DNA of 64,000 nucleotides from Climacium dendroides (GCA_950106755.1 OX467083.1:45460555-45524554); one strand, 5' to 3'; numbered from the stretch's first letter, positions 12,801-25,040 are shown. Notes: generated by a model from the sequence alone, not told the origin. Translations and numbers: made by a program.

Positions 12801-15545
12801 GCTTAAGCATCAGGGTCAATCAGAGCCTCCCCGGAAGGATGTTATGCTTACAACAAGGCCATGAAAAAGTAGGAAACATTTCTTCACCAAAGGGGACTAA
12901 CCATGTTCAAAGCACGAGAGATGCGGATGAGATTGGAGGGTCCTTGCCCAGTTCGGTTGGCATAGGTATCATTGTACCAAATGTTCACATCAAACAATGC
13001 TGGATTGGTATTCCCAAAGTCATAAGCTGCAACAACAATCCAACCCAAAATTCAGTTCACCCAATTTTTTTTGTTAAAAGTGCACAAACTCATCCAAAGT
13101 TCCACACTGGTTTCTCTGTGACATTCATAATCACAAAGCTCTACATACAAACTAGGAATGGTATAGATTTACATTTCAAGCCGCGCACCTCAAACAATGC
13201 AAAATTCGAGCAATTTTGCCAATTTAACGAAATGGAGGTGAAGGAGACTCTAGCTATTATTGCACAAATAATAGCAAAATCTGTTTAATAGTAGAAGGGT
13301 GGTCTTTGGGCACCAAGGAATAGTGTCTGAACATGGTACCCTTGGAAGGCCCACATTGACACCAAGCTCTACTAGTGGTTGCTAATGGTGGGTTTAGGGT
13401 TTATCCTTTGCAAGTTGCGATCGAAGTGTGGATCACATCAATTCAAGCCTTATCAACAGAGGCAGAAGCGGAAAGAGATTTACCAACAGGGACTTCGTCG
13501 AATTCTCCTTTACGATTGCCCTTCCGATAGCCTTGGTACAGTGCAGCGTTCACCGAGGAAGCATTGCCGCGCCACAATGGCTTTGTTTCCAAGCATGTAA
13601 ATTCTGCGTACAACTCAATGCCAGGTACAGGTCAATTCTGAAAAGTCCCAAGAAACTTTATTAAAAAATGAAGACCTGTGGATTTCCCTCTGTAAGAGCT
13701 GAACATGGACTCGAAGGGTCGATCGAAAGTACCATAAACTAAAGGCTTTCAGTAGAATTAGGAACTTTTAGAAACGTTTCGAGAACCTCACAAAGTGAAT
13801 CTTCCTCATGGTTCGTTAAGAGGTCTCTCAACGCGGTCCTGGCCTCTTCTTGAAAGATTCTCTTCATGAAACAATTTACTTCTACTGAAAACCCTGTTGT
13901 AAGCTTGGCTAAACATCAAACAATTCAAGACCAAGAGCAGAAAGGAGTGAATGGACAGGGACAGACCTTGACTGAAAGAATATCCAGCGGTAGCAGTGAA
14001 TGAAACGTTGAAGTCACTCAAACCCGCACAAGTGGGCTGAAGGATTTCCGTCGGCTGGGAGGAAGTAAATGCCGACTCGATCAGAAGATTCGCGTACGTA
14101 ATTGTATCTGAACCCTGTACGATAAAGACATAGTCAATGCGCAAAAGCAAGGAAATGACACACCATGAACCCTAAACCCTGAAACATCCACTCGTGAGAA
14201 AAAAACACTTTAAAAAAGGTTACACATCTCCACAACAAGTTTAGAACTTACAGCAACGTGACTGGATTCCCTAACCCTCTAAAAATCCACTGCAGAAGGG
14301 TAAGCACACGCAGATTTCAGCAATTCAAACAATTTGATAGAGAAAAAACTTACCACCACGACCGAAGCAAGCGAATACAAGGGGTCGGCGATGCTTATGT
14401 TTCCACCGCTACCTAACAGGTAGCTCGCCATAGCTGGGCATCACAAAAATATTGTCAAAACCACAGCCAAAACCTCCTGCACATAGAAACCTTAACTGCA
14501 GTAGTAAAATCCATCGCCGACTTGGATACAATTTCAAACTTTGTCAAAATTCGCAATTATTGCAACGCGATTCTCCCTTTCGTTCGAAAATCTGTCCATC
14601 TTGGCCCAAGTATCACGTCTGAAAAGCACTAAGCCTCTAGTAGTCCTTCCAGTTACGTTGCCGAAATCCACAGGGAGAATGATCTCTGGTTCCCGGATTG
14701 CCATTCCCAGTTTACGCTGTTGCCAACAAGGAAAATTCGTGCCTCATTTTCACTGATTGCCGCTTTTCCTTGATTTCCCCGTGCCCCAGTGCAAAATCCT
14801 CTAAGAAAGTTCTGATATTTCCTTAACGGAAGCAAGAATAATCTCCCTGTGATCGCCTCCTTTTCAGAGCGCAAGACAGCGCTACTAAGTGGCAGTGCTT
14901 CGCGACGACATTCTAGGTCCGAATTTGGAATTCTTACAGCAGAGATCCGTGACTGATATCGTAAACTGTGACACACCAACATGGCCATTTTCTCTCCAGA
15001 TTCCTCCGAAATGCTAATTACACTTGCTCTGAGTGAAAGAGACGCTTACCATCAGCGGCGGTGCGATTGCTGCCGGTGTACGGAATGGTCAAGGCGCACG
15101 TCCCCGCCTCCCTGCAAGAAGAACCGCTCTGCGTGAGGTCCGGAAACGCGTCGCTTTGCGTGGCGCGGTACTGGGGCCCTGGGATTTGCAGCACGGCAGG
15201 CCATGGCGTGGGGTTGGCAATCCCGCAGAAGGGCGCTTGGTCCGAGGTCGAGTACTGGATGCCGCACACCTTCACGGGCGTTGGTCCACCGTTCGGGTTG
15301 GGCTCGTCTTTGCACCCGCACTTGAAGTCGTCGCCCAGGAGGTTGTTGATGACGGCTTGAATGACCGCCAGGAGGACGCAGAGGAAAATAGGGAAAAACA
15401 CCAGGCAGCAGTTGGTTCGCCAGTTGCGTTTCTGGAAGGTCAGGTTCTTCCGGAACAGCGCATTCGCTTGCGTCTTCTTCGCGGTGGCTCGCTCGGCTCC
15501 TCCGACAGTTCGGCCGCTCTCCGGATCCACCGAACGACTATTCAT
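6879..15545 (-). CDS. ABCA: ABCA-subfamily ABC transporter (half-size)
   Basis: Eighteen exons: 15545-15050, 14433-14354, 14114-13967, 13603-13484, 13026-12902, 12015-11857, 11625-11463, 11227-11102, 10801-10718, 10499-10405, 9793-9473, 9195-8995, 8838-8729, 8587-8503, 8230-8102, 7870-7765, 7633-7545 and 7178-6879. All junctions keep phase: 2937 nt, 978 aa. One N-terminal helix (about 45-67) is followed by a large Cys-containing lumenal loop to about 355, then a helix cluster (about 362-384, 405-428, 442-462, 473-493 and 552-570). The single nucleotide-binding domain has Walker A GPNGAGKT (694-701), Q-loop Q741, signature YSGGM (795-799), Walker B VVYMDE (815-820) and switch H851. The C-terminal segment ending in TLEDVFIKVAR is typical of the plant group. 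Plant half-size ABCAs must dimerise and are linked to lipid transport at internal membranes; the substrate here is inference. Most donors are GTAAG-like. Exons 11, 12 and 17 use weaker GTCAGC, GTACAT and GTCAAC. Confidence 0.95.
9870..9900 (+). promoter_or_regulatory. Telobox cluster in ABCA intron 11
   Basis: The stretch contains CTCTAAACCCTAAACCCTAG, two teloboxes (AAACCCTA) in a row, 77 bp upstream (in gene sense) of ABCA exon 11, i.e. in the intron before it. Teloboxes in plants bind telomere-repeat factors and can recruit Polycomb. A similar GGTTTAGGGTTTAGGGTTTTGG occurs at 11285-11306 in the intron after exon 7, and a single copy at 14167-14182 in the intron after exon 2. A regulatory role is inference. 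Confidence 0.4.
12176..12380. mobile_element. Foldback MITE, CACTA-like, in ABCA intron 5
   Basis: The two halves are imperfect inverted repeats about 90 bp long. The left end reads CACTATAATAAAC. The right end reads as TACTATAAGAAACCC on the opposite strand, and the inner arms share GTTGGACA and TTTTTATG.CAACAATGA. The ends resemble the CACTA (En/Spm) terminus CACTACAAGAAA. The element lies wholly inside the intron between exons 5 and 6 of the ABCA gene. It has no coding capacity. Confidence 0.7.
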
Positions 15546-16440
15546 CGCTACGATCGCAAAATCCAGACGGACGAACTAAAACCTCCGATTCCTCGATTCT
15601 AGAATTGAAGGCTAGACATGTTCTAAAAAAATCTAAAAGAACGTACACCACGAACACGAAATGAGTTCTTCAATTTATCCTTGAAGCTTTTCCGCCTCAG
15701 GCTAGCTTCGAAGGACATTAACCGATCGATCCCCTAATTCCTGCTCGCCGACTAAGTTAGATGCGTCCCGAGCTCTAGAATGCGACCCAACATCCGACAA
15801 CACGTACCGACACACAAGTGCGAATCGAAACCTGAGTCAAAAGTTTCAACACAATGCTACTGTCTAATCGATGTATGGAGAGATCGATGCACCCCAAGTG
15901 ACCTCGCTTGGCGTGCGTGACGAGTCCTGCAACGCCTCCCTGCAAGCTTGGCGATCGCCGAGTGAACAGTGGAACATGGGATCGATATTCATGGAAGCAT
16001 GAACGCATCAGGACCCGTTTTCGCTGATGCAACCAAATCCCGAGGTGGGTCCCCGGATAGCGTACTGTATGGATGCCAGCTGCGTGTCCCGGTTGACAAA
16101 TCCAGCAAGAATTTCATTAATAAGAGTTTTTCGTTGCCAAGTTGACAATGCAACGATGACTCGACTGGGGAGTGAGCGAGGAACCGAAGGCAGCCACAAT
16201 CGAGCGGGCTTCCTGGAAGCTGCATTCCTCGATCGGTTGTCAGTCCCCAGGCACGTCGCAAAGGAATTGTGGCGGTGAAAACCGCCGGGATGGATCAGCT
16301 ACTATACAGAGTCACAGGCGCAACGGAAGCACGTCGCCGCACAGTCGGTGAACCCATCCCTATCACACCCTCGAAATTCGAAACTCTGGGACAAACAGCA
16401 GGTTAGCGAAGCCCTAAAAGGACAGCGGCACATTCTCGGC
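15546..16440 (-). promoter_or_regulatory. ABCA upstream region / 5' UTR
   Basis: This region has gene-like GC content and then falls abruptly into AT-rich DNA after about 16440, which suggests promoter and 5' UTR of the ABCA gene. The minus-strand open frames here (for example around 15989-16261) show no domain and are not continuous with ABCA. No TATA box is identified with certainty. Confidence 0.35.
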
Positions 16441-17300
16441 ACAAATTGTGAAAAATTGTCACTTCCCACTTTTCAGAGAATTGAGAAAAAATTGAATGAA
16501 AAATCCAAAATTCAAACATACAAATTCATAGTAGATTACTATGGGAATGTGTGGGAGAAACTTTGACCATATAAATTTAAAGATTAGAGTTAATCATAAA
16601 GTGTGTGTAAGGCAGGACCAAGGGGCAGAGTTTGGGAAAAACACAAATCTAAAGCACCCAAACTCAAATTTGATTGAGTTTAGTGTCATGTTTGTTTTGT
16701 TCTATTCTTAGTTAAACCTTCCTTTGACACGGGTTCACAAATATAGGACAAGCTTTATGATTAACTCTATTGTAACATTTGAAGTTAGAAGGAAAAGTTT
16801 TTATTTTGATCTTGCCTAAGAAGGCCAAGAGACTTTAACTCCTTCTAAAGTAAGATTTTTATACTATACAAGAGGTAGATTTGCATCTTGTATCATGTAA
16901 GTTCCATACGTACCAAATTTCAAAATTATAGGAGGAGTTGTGTTGCTCGAAGGTTGCCCAAAAAATACACAGCATCATCACTTTTGATCTTTGTATCCAA
17001 TCTAGAAAAAAAAATTATATTCCCACTATGGGGTACATATTTACACCTTGTATCAAACTTTGAAGAACATCCATTATAAAATGACTTCATGTACACCTAC
17101 CTAAAATCAATTGTTTGCATTCAATGGTCATTTAGTCCTTTAGGGGTTAAAGTCTACATTATATTAACCTTCAAAGGATGCAGTCACCCTAAACTAAAAT
17201 AGTCACCAAAATATTCTTATTATTGGTCCAAGGAGTGCATTCTTTGTTTCTATAGTTAACAACAAAGACATCCATCATACCTTTTAAGTCCACAATGTCC
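16441..17300. other. AT-rich intergenic DNA with one TTAA element end
   Basis: No gene is seen. AGTCCTTTAGGGGTTAA at 17134-17150 is the right-hand terminus typical of the TTAA element families. Its partner end could not be placed. Confidence 0.5.
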
Positions 17301-17528
17301 TTAACCCATGAAATATAGGCTTGATCACCATAGAAACCATACTTTTGGATATCATGTGAACCATTCACTTAAAAAAAAAATCCAAGAACACTCATTAGAG
17401 GTCAAACTATTGTCCAAGCCCTCTTCTTTTCATACAAAATCCCAACAATGAGCATCTACACTTTTGACTTACATAGAAGGATTTTCTATCATCTATAGGA
17501 TACTTTCAAGCCATTGTTGGAGGGTTAA
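17301..17528 (+). mobile_element. TTAA-flanked MITE, family A copy 1
   Basis: A 228-bp element from TTAACCC at 17301 to GGAGGGTTAA at 17528. The interior follows the family A pattern: a GACCATGGAAATCA-like segment near the left end, a TTTAAAAAAA run, then GTCAAACTATT and a CATAGAAGGATTTTCTATCATC segment. Other copies lie at 24805, 25940, 27137 (reverse) and 36339. Non-coding. Confidence 0.65.
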
Positions 17529-18292
17529 AGGGTTAACCTCTAATGAGTTAAGTGACCATTTTTTAGTTGCTACCCCTCTTTTTAAGGTACCAATTTTCAA
17601 ATTTTGAGGGATTTTTTCAATAAGAATTGTTTCTAGGAAATAGACTACATTGTGAATCCAATGGCAATAGTTTCATCAAATTCCATGTTAGACTCTACCT
17701 TGTGGAATTTTTTTGAAGTTGGATGGTGTAATGTAGTTCTCAATTCATTTTAGGGGGTCAACTTGGGCATGGAGTGAAAAGCCATCCAACTAATGCAATT
17801 ATTGTTGACCTCAAAAAAGGTAGATACAAGGAACTCAAAGAGAAGACAAGTGTGCCCATTCTACTTTTCTTACAAACACTACTCTCATTTTAGTGCACCC
17901 CCTATATTGCAAGCTCCACCAAAAAATACAAAAAATGACCAAAATGTTGTGAATTTTAGATGATCATTCTCAACTCTTTTGTCTTTCATTGAGCACAAAA
18001 ATTCATCATTTCAAAATATTCCCATTGAGATATTGCTCCTTCAAAGCACATTGCCGTATTTTTCCATTGACCCAAATAAAACTTCAAACTTAAATATCAA
18101 CTAAACTATACAGTCTAATAATCTAAAAATTTTGAGGTGCTCATTCTCAATGTCAATTACAAGATCCTAGAATTACATTCTATCTAATCTCAAGAAACAA
18201 TGAGCAAACAAAATGCTCAAGCTCTTGACAATTTTGGTCCATTTTGAAAATACCCCCCCTCTTAGATCATTAGGAGTTAAAGTCTGGTTGTC
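17529..18292. other. AT-rich intergenic DNA
   Basis: No gene is seen. A TTAA-type terminus (ATCATTAGGAGTTAA) lies at 18266-18280 and probably marks a decayed element. Confidence 0.5.
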
Positions 18293-18428
18293 AACCCAAT
18301 TTCAAAACCACCAAAATCAACCAACAAGAGTACTTAGATCCTTAACCCATTAAAGATTGGAACCCAATTTCAAAACCACCAAAATCAACCAACAAGAGTA
18401 CTTAGATCCTTAACCCATTAAAGATTGG
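18293..18428. repeat. Perfect 68-bp tandem duplication
   Basis: The unit starting AACCCAATTTCAAAACCACC at 18293 is repeated without a mismatch at 18361-18428. The exact identity points to a recent duplication, or an assembly artefact. Each copy contains GATCCTTAACCCATTAAAG, similar to the TTAA element termini. Confidence 0.95.
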
Positions 18429-19291
18429 TTGACTGCTTTTTGGTTGAAATTGGCATTTTTTCATTGGTAGCCAGAGTTTTAGAATGAACTTGGATATGGA
18501 CGAAAGAGGATGGATGTGGAAAATTGGGACAAGAATTAGGGCTTAAATGCCTCAATCCTTTTTAAAACTCTTACAAATTCTTACTTATATCTTTGTACAA
18601 AAATACCATTTACTGGAATTTCATGAAATTGGTCATTAAGGAAGGTTGTCTTTTCAAAATTCAAGTATTACATTGGAAGAATGAAAAGTTAGTTGGACTA
18701 AACAACACCTACTAGCCCTCCATTCATCATCCAAAATATGGACATGGGTTAAAGAATATTTTAGAGGCACATTCTTGTTTTTCACTAATCCCTTGTTTCA
18801 GACAATATTCAATTTCATGTTGTTCCTTGCTAGCTACTTCAATCAATGGCTTATAGCATCTCCAACATTGGGAGGCTATGGAAACAACAACACAATATTA
18901 AGGTTGAATTTAGTACTTTAGCATGCCCACCAACATTACAATACGTACTCCCACTACTTGTATTGTGCAATACACAATTGATAGCATGTGAACCTAAAAT
19001 CTTGAGTATAGGCTCTTATGTTATAGGCATGTTCCATGATTACAAGTGTCTATATTATAACTAAGTAACCTATGTTATAAGTACCTTCCATGGATATAGA
19101 AGACTTAAGTTATAAATATATATGTTATAAGCACCTTCAATAGTTGTTGAGTACCTACTTACACTTGGGCTCAAGGCTCAAGGCTCAAAGGCTTGCATTT
19201 CTAAACTCAAATGCTAACGTTGTTGTATACAATACACATATAAATGCCAATCAAGTAGCCCAATCATTGTGAGGGTGATTAAACCTCATAA
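18429..19291. other. AT-rich intergenic DNA with old repeat copy
   Basis: No gene. The stretch around 18590-18710 (ATTTCATGAAATTGGTCATTAA) recurs in reverse orientation at about 63700-63830, so it belongs to a dispersed repeat. GGCTCAAGGCTCAAGGCTC near 19170 is a short tandem run. The stretch 19010-19130 resembles, in reverse, 55560-55770. Confidence 0.5.
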
Positions 19292-19380
19292 CCTACAATT
19301 CCTTCAAATCAAATTGTGGTTTTTGAGGTTTCCTTTAACGCCTACAATTCCTTCAAATCTAATTGTGGTTTTTGAGGTTT
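19292..19380. repeat. 49-bp tandem duplication
   Basis: CCTACAATTCCTTCAAATC begins at 19292 and again at 19341. The second copy is 40 bp long and differs at one position over the shared part. Confidence 0.85.
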
Positions 19381-19538
19381 CGATCGCTTGCTGCAGTTTG
19401 ACCTTGAATGATATTCCCGTGATATTCTCCTAGACACTGTAAGAAGACCAATGGTCAAACCAATTTGCACTACTACAGCAAGTTTATAATCATCATCAAG
19501 CCTTTCAAGTCCCTTCACGAATCAATGAAACATTGCAA

Positions 19539-22476
19539 TTAGTGCTGTATACTTGGACTCCAGAAAAAGCCATCTTTCGGCTTCTGATAGTCTCCAACGA
19601 CCATGTACCAGTTATGCCTGCAGTCCAAATGAAACAGGTGACCATGTGAGGCTCTCATCCTCTTCTGGAATTGAAATTGAGATGATTCCAACAGCCCTTA
19701 TCAATCCAAAAACCAGGAAACAAACATCCCCAGTTAGCACAATCAATCCAATTGCCAATTTGAGAAACGCAAACATTTCGGATGTGGATGATTTTCCATT
19801 GTGAAAACAAGCGTGAAGAATAGAAAGGCAATTGGGATGGAACTCAAGCTGTCGTGAGGCTTCACCTTGCAAGCACAAGCTTTGAAGCGAGTGCCCAGTT
19901 GATGAGTCGAGGATAGTAAACACCTGGGATGGTTACACACGCTACCACTCCAGCTTTCGCTTGGATTGCTGCGCTGATGGCTGCCACCCACGCAGCTTCA
20001 CTCGATGCCATCGCATGACCAAGCAGGAACAGACCCGTAGTGTAACCCCTGCATCATTTCCAAGGCCAAAAGTGCTGAAGTTTGTACAGTACGTGCTGTC
20101 ATACTGGACTCCATTACGGAACGTTTCACCACGACCTAGAATAGTATCATTTAATGCGATGGCTAGTTTGCACCATACAGGACCCGGAGGAGGAAGCACA
20201 GCTTACACTACAGGTTTCATTCATCAAGACTTAACGCACTGAAGACCCGGCCTCGCAATTTGAAAGACCCTAAACCTCAGATAAAATAGGGTTCCCCGCG
20301 TAATACGAATATCCCCACTATTCGGGATCAAGTTGTGGAGCACTTAATGAAAAGACTGCTGGAGAGGCTCACGTACACAATGGTGTCGTCATTAGTTGTG
20401 GCCACATAACACCCTTCTGGCCATCTTGCGAGCATTGCTCTTATATCGTTTTCACGCCCATACCCCATACCCTTGCTAAATATTTCTCCACACGCCTTGA
20501 CATCAGCTTCCTCCATCTTTCGGCTGCTAATACCTGGCCACATAATATAGTAAAATAAAAAACTTAAAACAACCTCTAGAACTCAAAAATCTACCCACAG
20601 CTGAGCACTTTCAGACCCCAAGGACTAGCAAGGATAGTGTAATATCCACAGGAAATTAGATTGTTTGAAAACTCTTTTGACGAGATCGAAAAAAAGAAGG
20701 AGGGCACCTTGTGGTCACAGAGATCACATGGAGTCTGAAGAGGTCTTCACGTGACCACAGGGAGATCTCCTTACGAATTATGGCAAAGATTTTCTTTACG
20801 ATGTCGTCCACAGGTTTTGAAAAGCGCTACTTTAAGTTTAAAAACAGTGACAGATGAAGTGAGAGGTGGGCGCCATTGCAATCACGTGATTCTTGAATTA
20901 TACTTTCACCGACTAGCTTGCGATTACTCTGCAGATTGCTGCAGAATACCTAAAAATCGATTTTTCGAGGATTTACGCACACAACAGATGTAGTCTACCC
21001 TTCTTGATCATTCGAACCACTGCTGAGGGATGGGACACTTGGATGACTTACCATCTAAGGAGATGCCTACAGAGGATGCAGCTTGCATTCCAGCATCAGG
21101 TTCGACTGTACCAAAGAAGGATGTTGTGCACTCGACAGGTCTGAACCCTAGGCTTGCGTAGAGGCAAAAGCTCTTCCGATTTGACCCTGACTACATGCCA
21201 ATAACCTCAAGTTAGGAAAACTAACAATCCAACACGTGGAGATCAGATCGATTAGAGTAACAATTCGAGGTCAATTATCAAAGCCAATTTGTCCATAGAG
21301 GATACTAAGGATACTAAAACCGTTAGGGACCTGATCCAGTTTCCTCTTACCAATGGGGCTGTCTACTGTCCCTTCAATAGTCGTACACAACCTCCCAATT
21401 TGCAAAAAATTTGATCTCAAGAGAGTTTAGCTCGAGTACCCAAACTGATCTCTCCACAGCTCTATAGTGATCTCCCCATGAAAGCACTCCTACATATCGG
21501 TTTAAATGCTTAGAGTTGGACGCAAATTAGGTTGGGAAGATGAACTTGTACCGTGTTGAGGCGGATGGACGGTGATTTCCTCTTCTGCGCTTGCTCTACG
21601 ATTGCTTTCATGAGCGATTTTCCTACCCCTCGGTTCGATGAGTCAGGGCTCACAGCAACGGGTCCAACGCCATTTGCATAGCTATCCCCTGGAACGCACC
21701 ATTAGTGGACATCAATCACAGTTGTCAATGACATGAGTACTTGACGTTTGCGCAACCATGGGAATGCAAGCTGTGACCCTAAACATCCCAAACTTCGAAT
21801 CTTTGAAACTCTAGAGAACAGAAGGAAAAGAGAAAAGCTTCATTAGCTTTTCACAAATAACAACAAACACATACTCTTCAGCGGCTTGTTCACAGCTACT
21901 TCAAGGCCTCCAAAAGTAAATTTCAATCTTTCTACAAAAATGCTCAAAATTCTCTTCATCCAGTAAGACATTGGAATGCTCCAGAAGATGGCAACGATGG
22001 TAGTAAGATGATCCAAGTTTCTGTTAAGGGAGAATCTGCTCATCTCTACTCAGAAAATAAAATTAAAATCACGGAGACAAAACCCTAAGTATTCAATGGC
22101 TCAATGTTCTTGACCAAATGGCACTCTTCGTGACGGTAAGTTTATGATTCCCCAGAGATGCAGCTGTAATGCCTGGTGCTAGCAAATCATGGAGCCTGGA
22201 TCAGTGCTCACCCATGTCGATGCACGCGATGCCGATCACTTTGCCCTCGCTATCAAATGCCGCCAGTTTGTAGTACGACGGATGGGCCACCATGGCGGCG
22301 ATCAAGCTCCGCCCTGCTTCCGCCGAGGGCGCGTTGAAGGCGGGCGGAATGCCTGAGGCGAGGCTGTCCACGTAGAAGGCGCGGTAGTAGACTTCGCCAG
22401 CGTCGTGCACATCCTCCACCCGCATCTCGCGGATGCTAAACCCTGGCCCCTCGACATCGGCAACCGCAGGAGCCAT
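19539..22476 (-). CDS. Double GNAT-domain N-acetyltransferase
   Basis: Six exons in phase: 22476-22212, 21688-21552, 21190-21052, 20533-20377, 20048-19866 and 19617-19539 (960 nt, 319 aa). The first GNAT domain (about 13-170) has the acetyl-CoA-binding motif A, VAVSPDSSNRGVGKSL, with NRGVGK at 107-112, followed by FCLYASLGFRPVE typical of the domain's C-terminal strand. The second half (about 182-319) begins ISSRKMEEADVKAC, has VGYTTGLFLLGHAMASSEAA and ends GFFWSPSIQH. It resembles a second, degenerate GNAT domain and lacks a clear RxxGxG loop. This two-domain layout is known to me mainly from bacterial single-exon proteins, so a bacterial origin is possible. The substrate is unknown. The frame is open upstream to an ATG at 22605, giving a possible 43-aa extension; the start at 22476 is chosen because it begins the domain-like part. 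Confidence 0.88.
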
Positions 22477-24234
22477 GATATATCCTCGAACAATTATTCC
22501 AGCGATTTCTCGTCGATGCAAATGCACTACAATTGCGAAAGCAATTGAAACCAATTCAAAGCAAAGACCCCTTGGAAATCTCAAACTGCCGGTCCCTTCA
22601 AACACCCAAACACCGTCACTTGCAAAACTCTCGAGAGCAACCGAAATGGTGACCCACCCCAGCGGACAGATTTGGGAAGCATCCGAGAAGCTATGCTAAT
22701 GTAGGTCAGAGTCAACTGAAAATACTAGGAACGTGTTGATTCCCAGTTTTTGGTTCCCATTCCCCAATTTCCTTCGTGCTGCTTGTGAAAGTACTGTTGT
22801 TCCGGCAAGCCTCTGCCTAGCCCGGGGCATAGTACTGGGGTAGCTCACGCTACCCCCATTTCTGACAATTGCCCAGGGTTCCACTGTAACGTCGTGTTTC
22901 CCAAAGTCAAAAATTTGAATCATTGCTTCGATTCATTACATGTGTGTGATCAGGGATTGGTCGAGCACCTCCTTCCCTTGCACTGGCCAGGATCGGAAAC
23001 TCTCCCACCACAACTACTGTCATCTTTTCTGCCCGGCACTAAACCCTAAGCCCTAAACCCTAAAACCAGATCATTTTTTCTACTTCATTGATTGGTCTGT
23101 TCATGTCTGTCTGTAATGCTTGCCAGTCGAATTTGCACTACTAAGCTCACGTGTAGCTCGAATGCATCCCTGGTAGCGCAAATAATAAGAGTGCTAGGAC
23201 CATGAAAAACTCCAATTGTAACGCTTGCAAAAACTGTATTAACGAATTCCAGGTGAATCCGAAGATTTCCAGAGCGGACATTCATGCACTAACTGCAGCT
23301 ACACCTCATAACCCCGACATCAAAGAACGGGGAGTGCCCGTCTTCTTGTACGCAGTACCCAGGTGAAATTCAATTCAATTCAATTCAATCTTAACATAGA
23401 CAAGTCAATGTTTTAGGCAGCTTGTCAAATAATATTTTCTCTGAAAACTGCCAATCCTTGGTACCAGACGATTGATTGACCTTGGGCCAAAATCAATGAT
23501 TTTGCAAAAAAATCCAGCTAGATTACTCGCAGAGTCTTCTCACTAACTAATATCATCGCTCCAAGAATCCAGAAGAGACTCTGATAACACGATCGTCGTG
23601 AGTAGCCATAGAGTAGAGGGAGTCCACAATTCCACAGCAGATAGAAAAATGGAAGTTTGGTACGTGCTCATATTTCACTACTGTAAGTCCTGAATTCAAG
23701 CATAAACATTTGACATGGGTACCATTGAGATGTAACCTACTTATTACATGTATAATTATCTTGCTCTTTGAGTGATACACTGTTAAGTATAATTACTTCA
23801 GTGGATTGGCCTGAATGAGGTGTTCAGATCCATTCTACTTGAAAATCATGGATGGATCTGTGCACAGCTAGGAACGTTGAAGTTGAAGACTAGTAACGCT
23901 GTTTCGACATAAGCTCAGCTCTTGAAAGAAGTCACATGTGCTGTAGTTCAAAGTGTTAATTGAATTGAGAGTCAGAGGACTTATCATACCCATACCATTC
24001 TTGTTTATATATCTTTAGTGTGTAAATATATGAGCTTACTTTAATATCATGAACTCAAGGCTTCTGTTTTTCTGGAAAGAACTCCCAGAAATTGTAGTTC
24101 CCTCGACTTCGTCTTATCAATTTGATCAGAAACTCGTGACCTCCCAATGTGACCATGTTCATCACTGGAAGTCACAGGTCATGGATCTTGGTGAAAGCAA
24201 GATTGGGAAGCATTTAAACAATCACTAGATTACA
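22477..24234. other. GNAT upstream region and intergenic DNA
   Basis: About 22477-23300 has mixed, gene-like composition and should hold the GNAT promoter and 5' UTR. CTAAACCCTAAGCCCTAAAC at 23040-23059 is a telobox cluster. A short (TTCAA)n run lies at 23366-23389. No other gene is supported. Confidence 0.4.
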
Positions 24235-24494
24235 AAGATACACGCCCCCAAAGTTGCAGCCATCAAATGCAATTTGGTGAGCTCAAATTGAACCTGTGAA
24301 CTTCGATTGGCTCCCAAAACTACTATACATCTTGTATTGATCTGAAAATTTTATCACACAAACTAGACTAGTATGCGCAACTTCTCCAACAAGTTTTATT
24401 GAATTTGGACATTGGATGAAAAAGTTACAGCCCTTTAAATTTGACTTTTAGGTTGTGAGGACGATTTTCATTCCCTGTGACGTTCAGGGGTTAA
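24235..24494 (-). mobile_element. TTAA element, family F copy 2 (partial)
   Basis: This sequence is closely similar, in reverse orientation, to the family F element at 59516-60496: CCAACAAGTTTTATTGAATTTGGACATTGGATG and the GAACCTGTGAACTTCGATTGGC segment. It ends in CAGGGGTTAA at 24485-24494. The left end is not found, so it is truncated. Confidence 0.6.
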
Positions 24495-24600
24495 ACCTTA
24501 AATCTTAAAGGACGGACTGGTGACCATGGAAATCATCCCTTTGATTACCATATGAATTATTTGCTTAATTGATTTCCATGTGAGTTTTGGAAATTTGGTT
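24495..24600 (+). mobile_element. Family A fragment
   Basis: CTTAAAGGACGGACTGGTGACCATGGAAATCATCCC starts directly after the family F terminus and is the left end of family A. The rest of the element is missing. Confidence 0.5.
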
Positions 24601-24804
24601 ACCATGTGAATTATTCATTCTTTTGTGGCTTGCAGTTGTAAAGTAAGGACCTAATCAAGCTAATTTAGGAATAAGACAACTCAAAGTGGAAAGATTGCAT
24701 GCAATCATGTTTTATTGTCAATCCCCAAAGGATACACTTTGAATAAGAATTTCTAAAAAGGGGGTTCCAAAGGAGGGAACCACCAAAAGTTCAAAAGACT
24801 ACAA

Positions 24805-25040
24805 TTAATCCTTAACAGGACGAACTAGTGACTAGGGAAGTCATCCATTTTGGTATTGTGTGAATCATTGGTTTTAAAAAATCTAGAGGTACTCATTGAA
24901 AGTCAAGCTATTTTAGGAAACCTCCTCTTTTCACACAAAATTTGGAAGATGAATAATTGCACTTCTATCCCACATACATAGAAAGATTTCTTGTCATTCA
25001 TAAGTCGTTTATGGAATATTGTGATCTCTTGAACCAAGTT
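24805..25040 (+). mobile_element. TTAA-flanked MITE, family A copy 2
   Basis: Starts TTAATCCTTAACAGGACGAAC and keeps the family A order: GAAGTCATCC, TTTTAAAAAATC, AGTCAAGCTATT, CACACAAAATT and ACATAGAAAGATTTCTTGTC. The right terminus is degraded, so the end coordinate is approximate. Confidence 0.55.

Noticed and set aside
15033..15602. Long forward open frame (189 codons) over ABCA exon 1
   Set aside because: It is the antisense shadow of a GC-rich exon whose minus-strand reading has clear ABCA features.
15989..16261. Extra coding exon upstream of ABCA
   Set aside because: The ATG at 15545 gives a full-length N-terminus for the family and the upstream frame has no domain or suitable splice site in phase.
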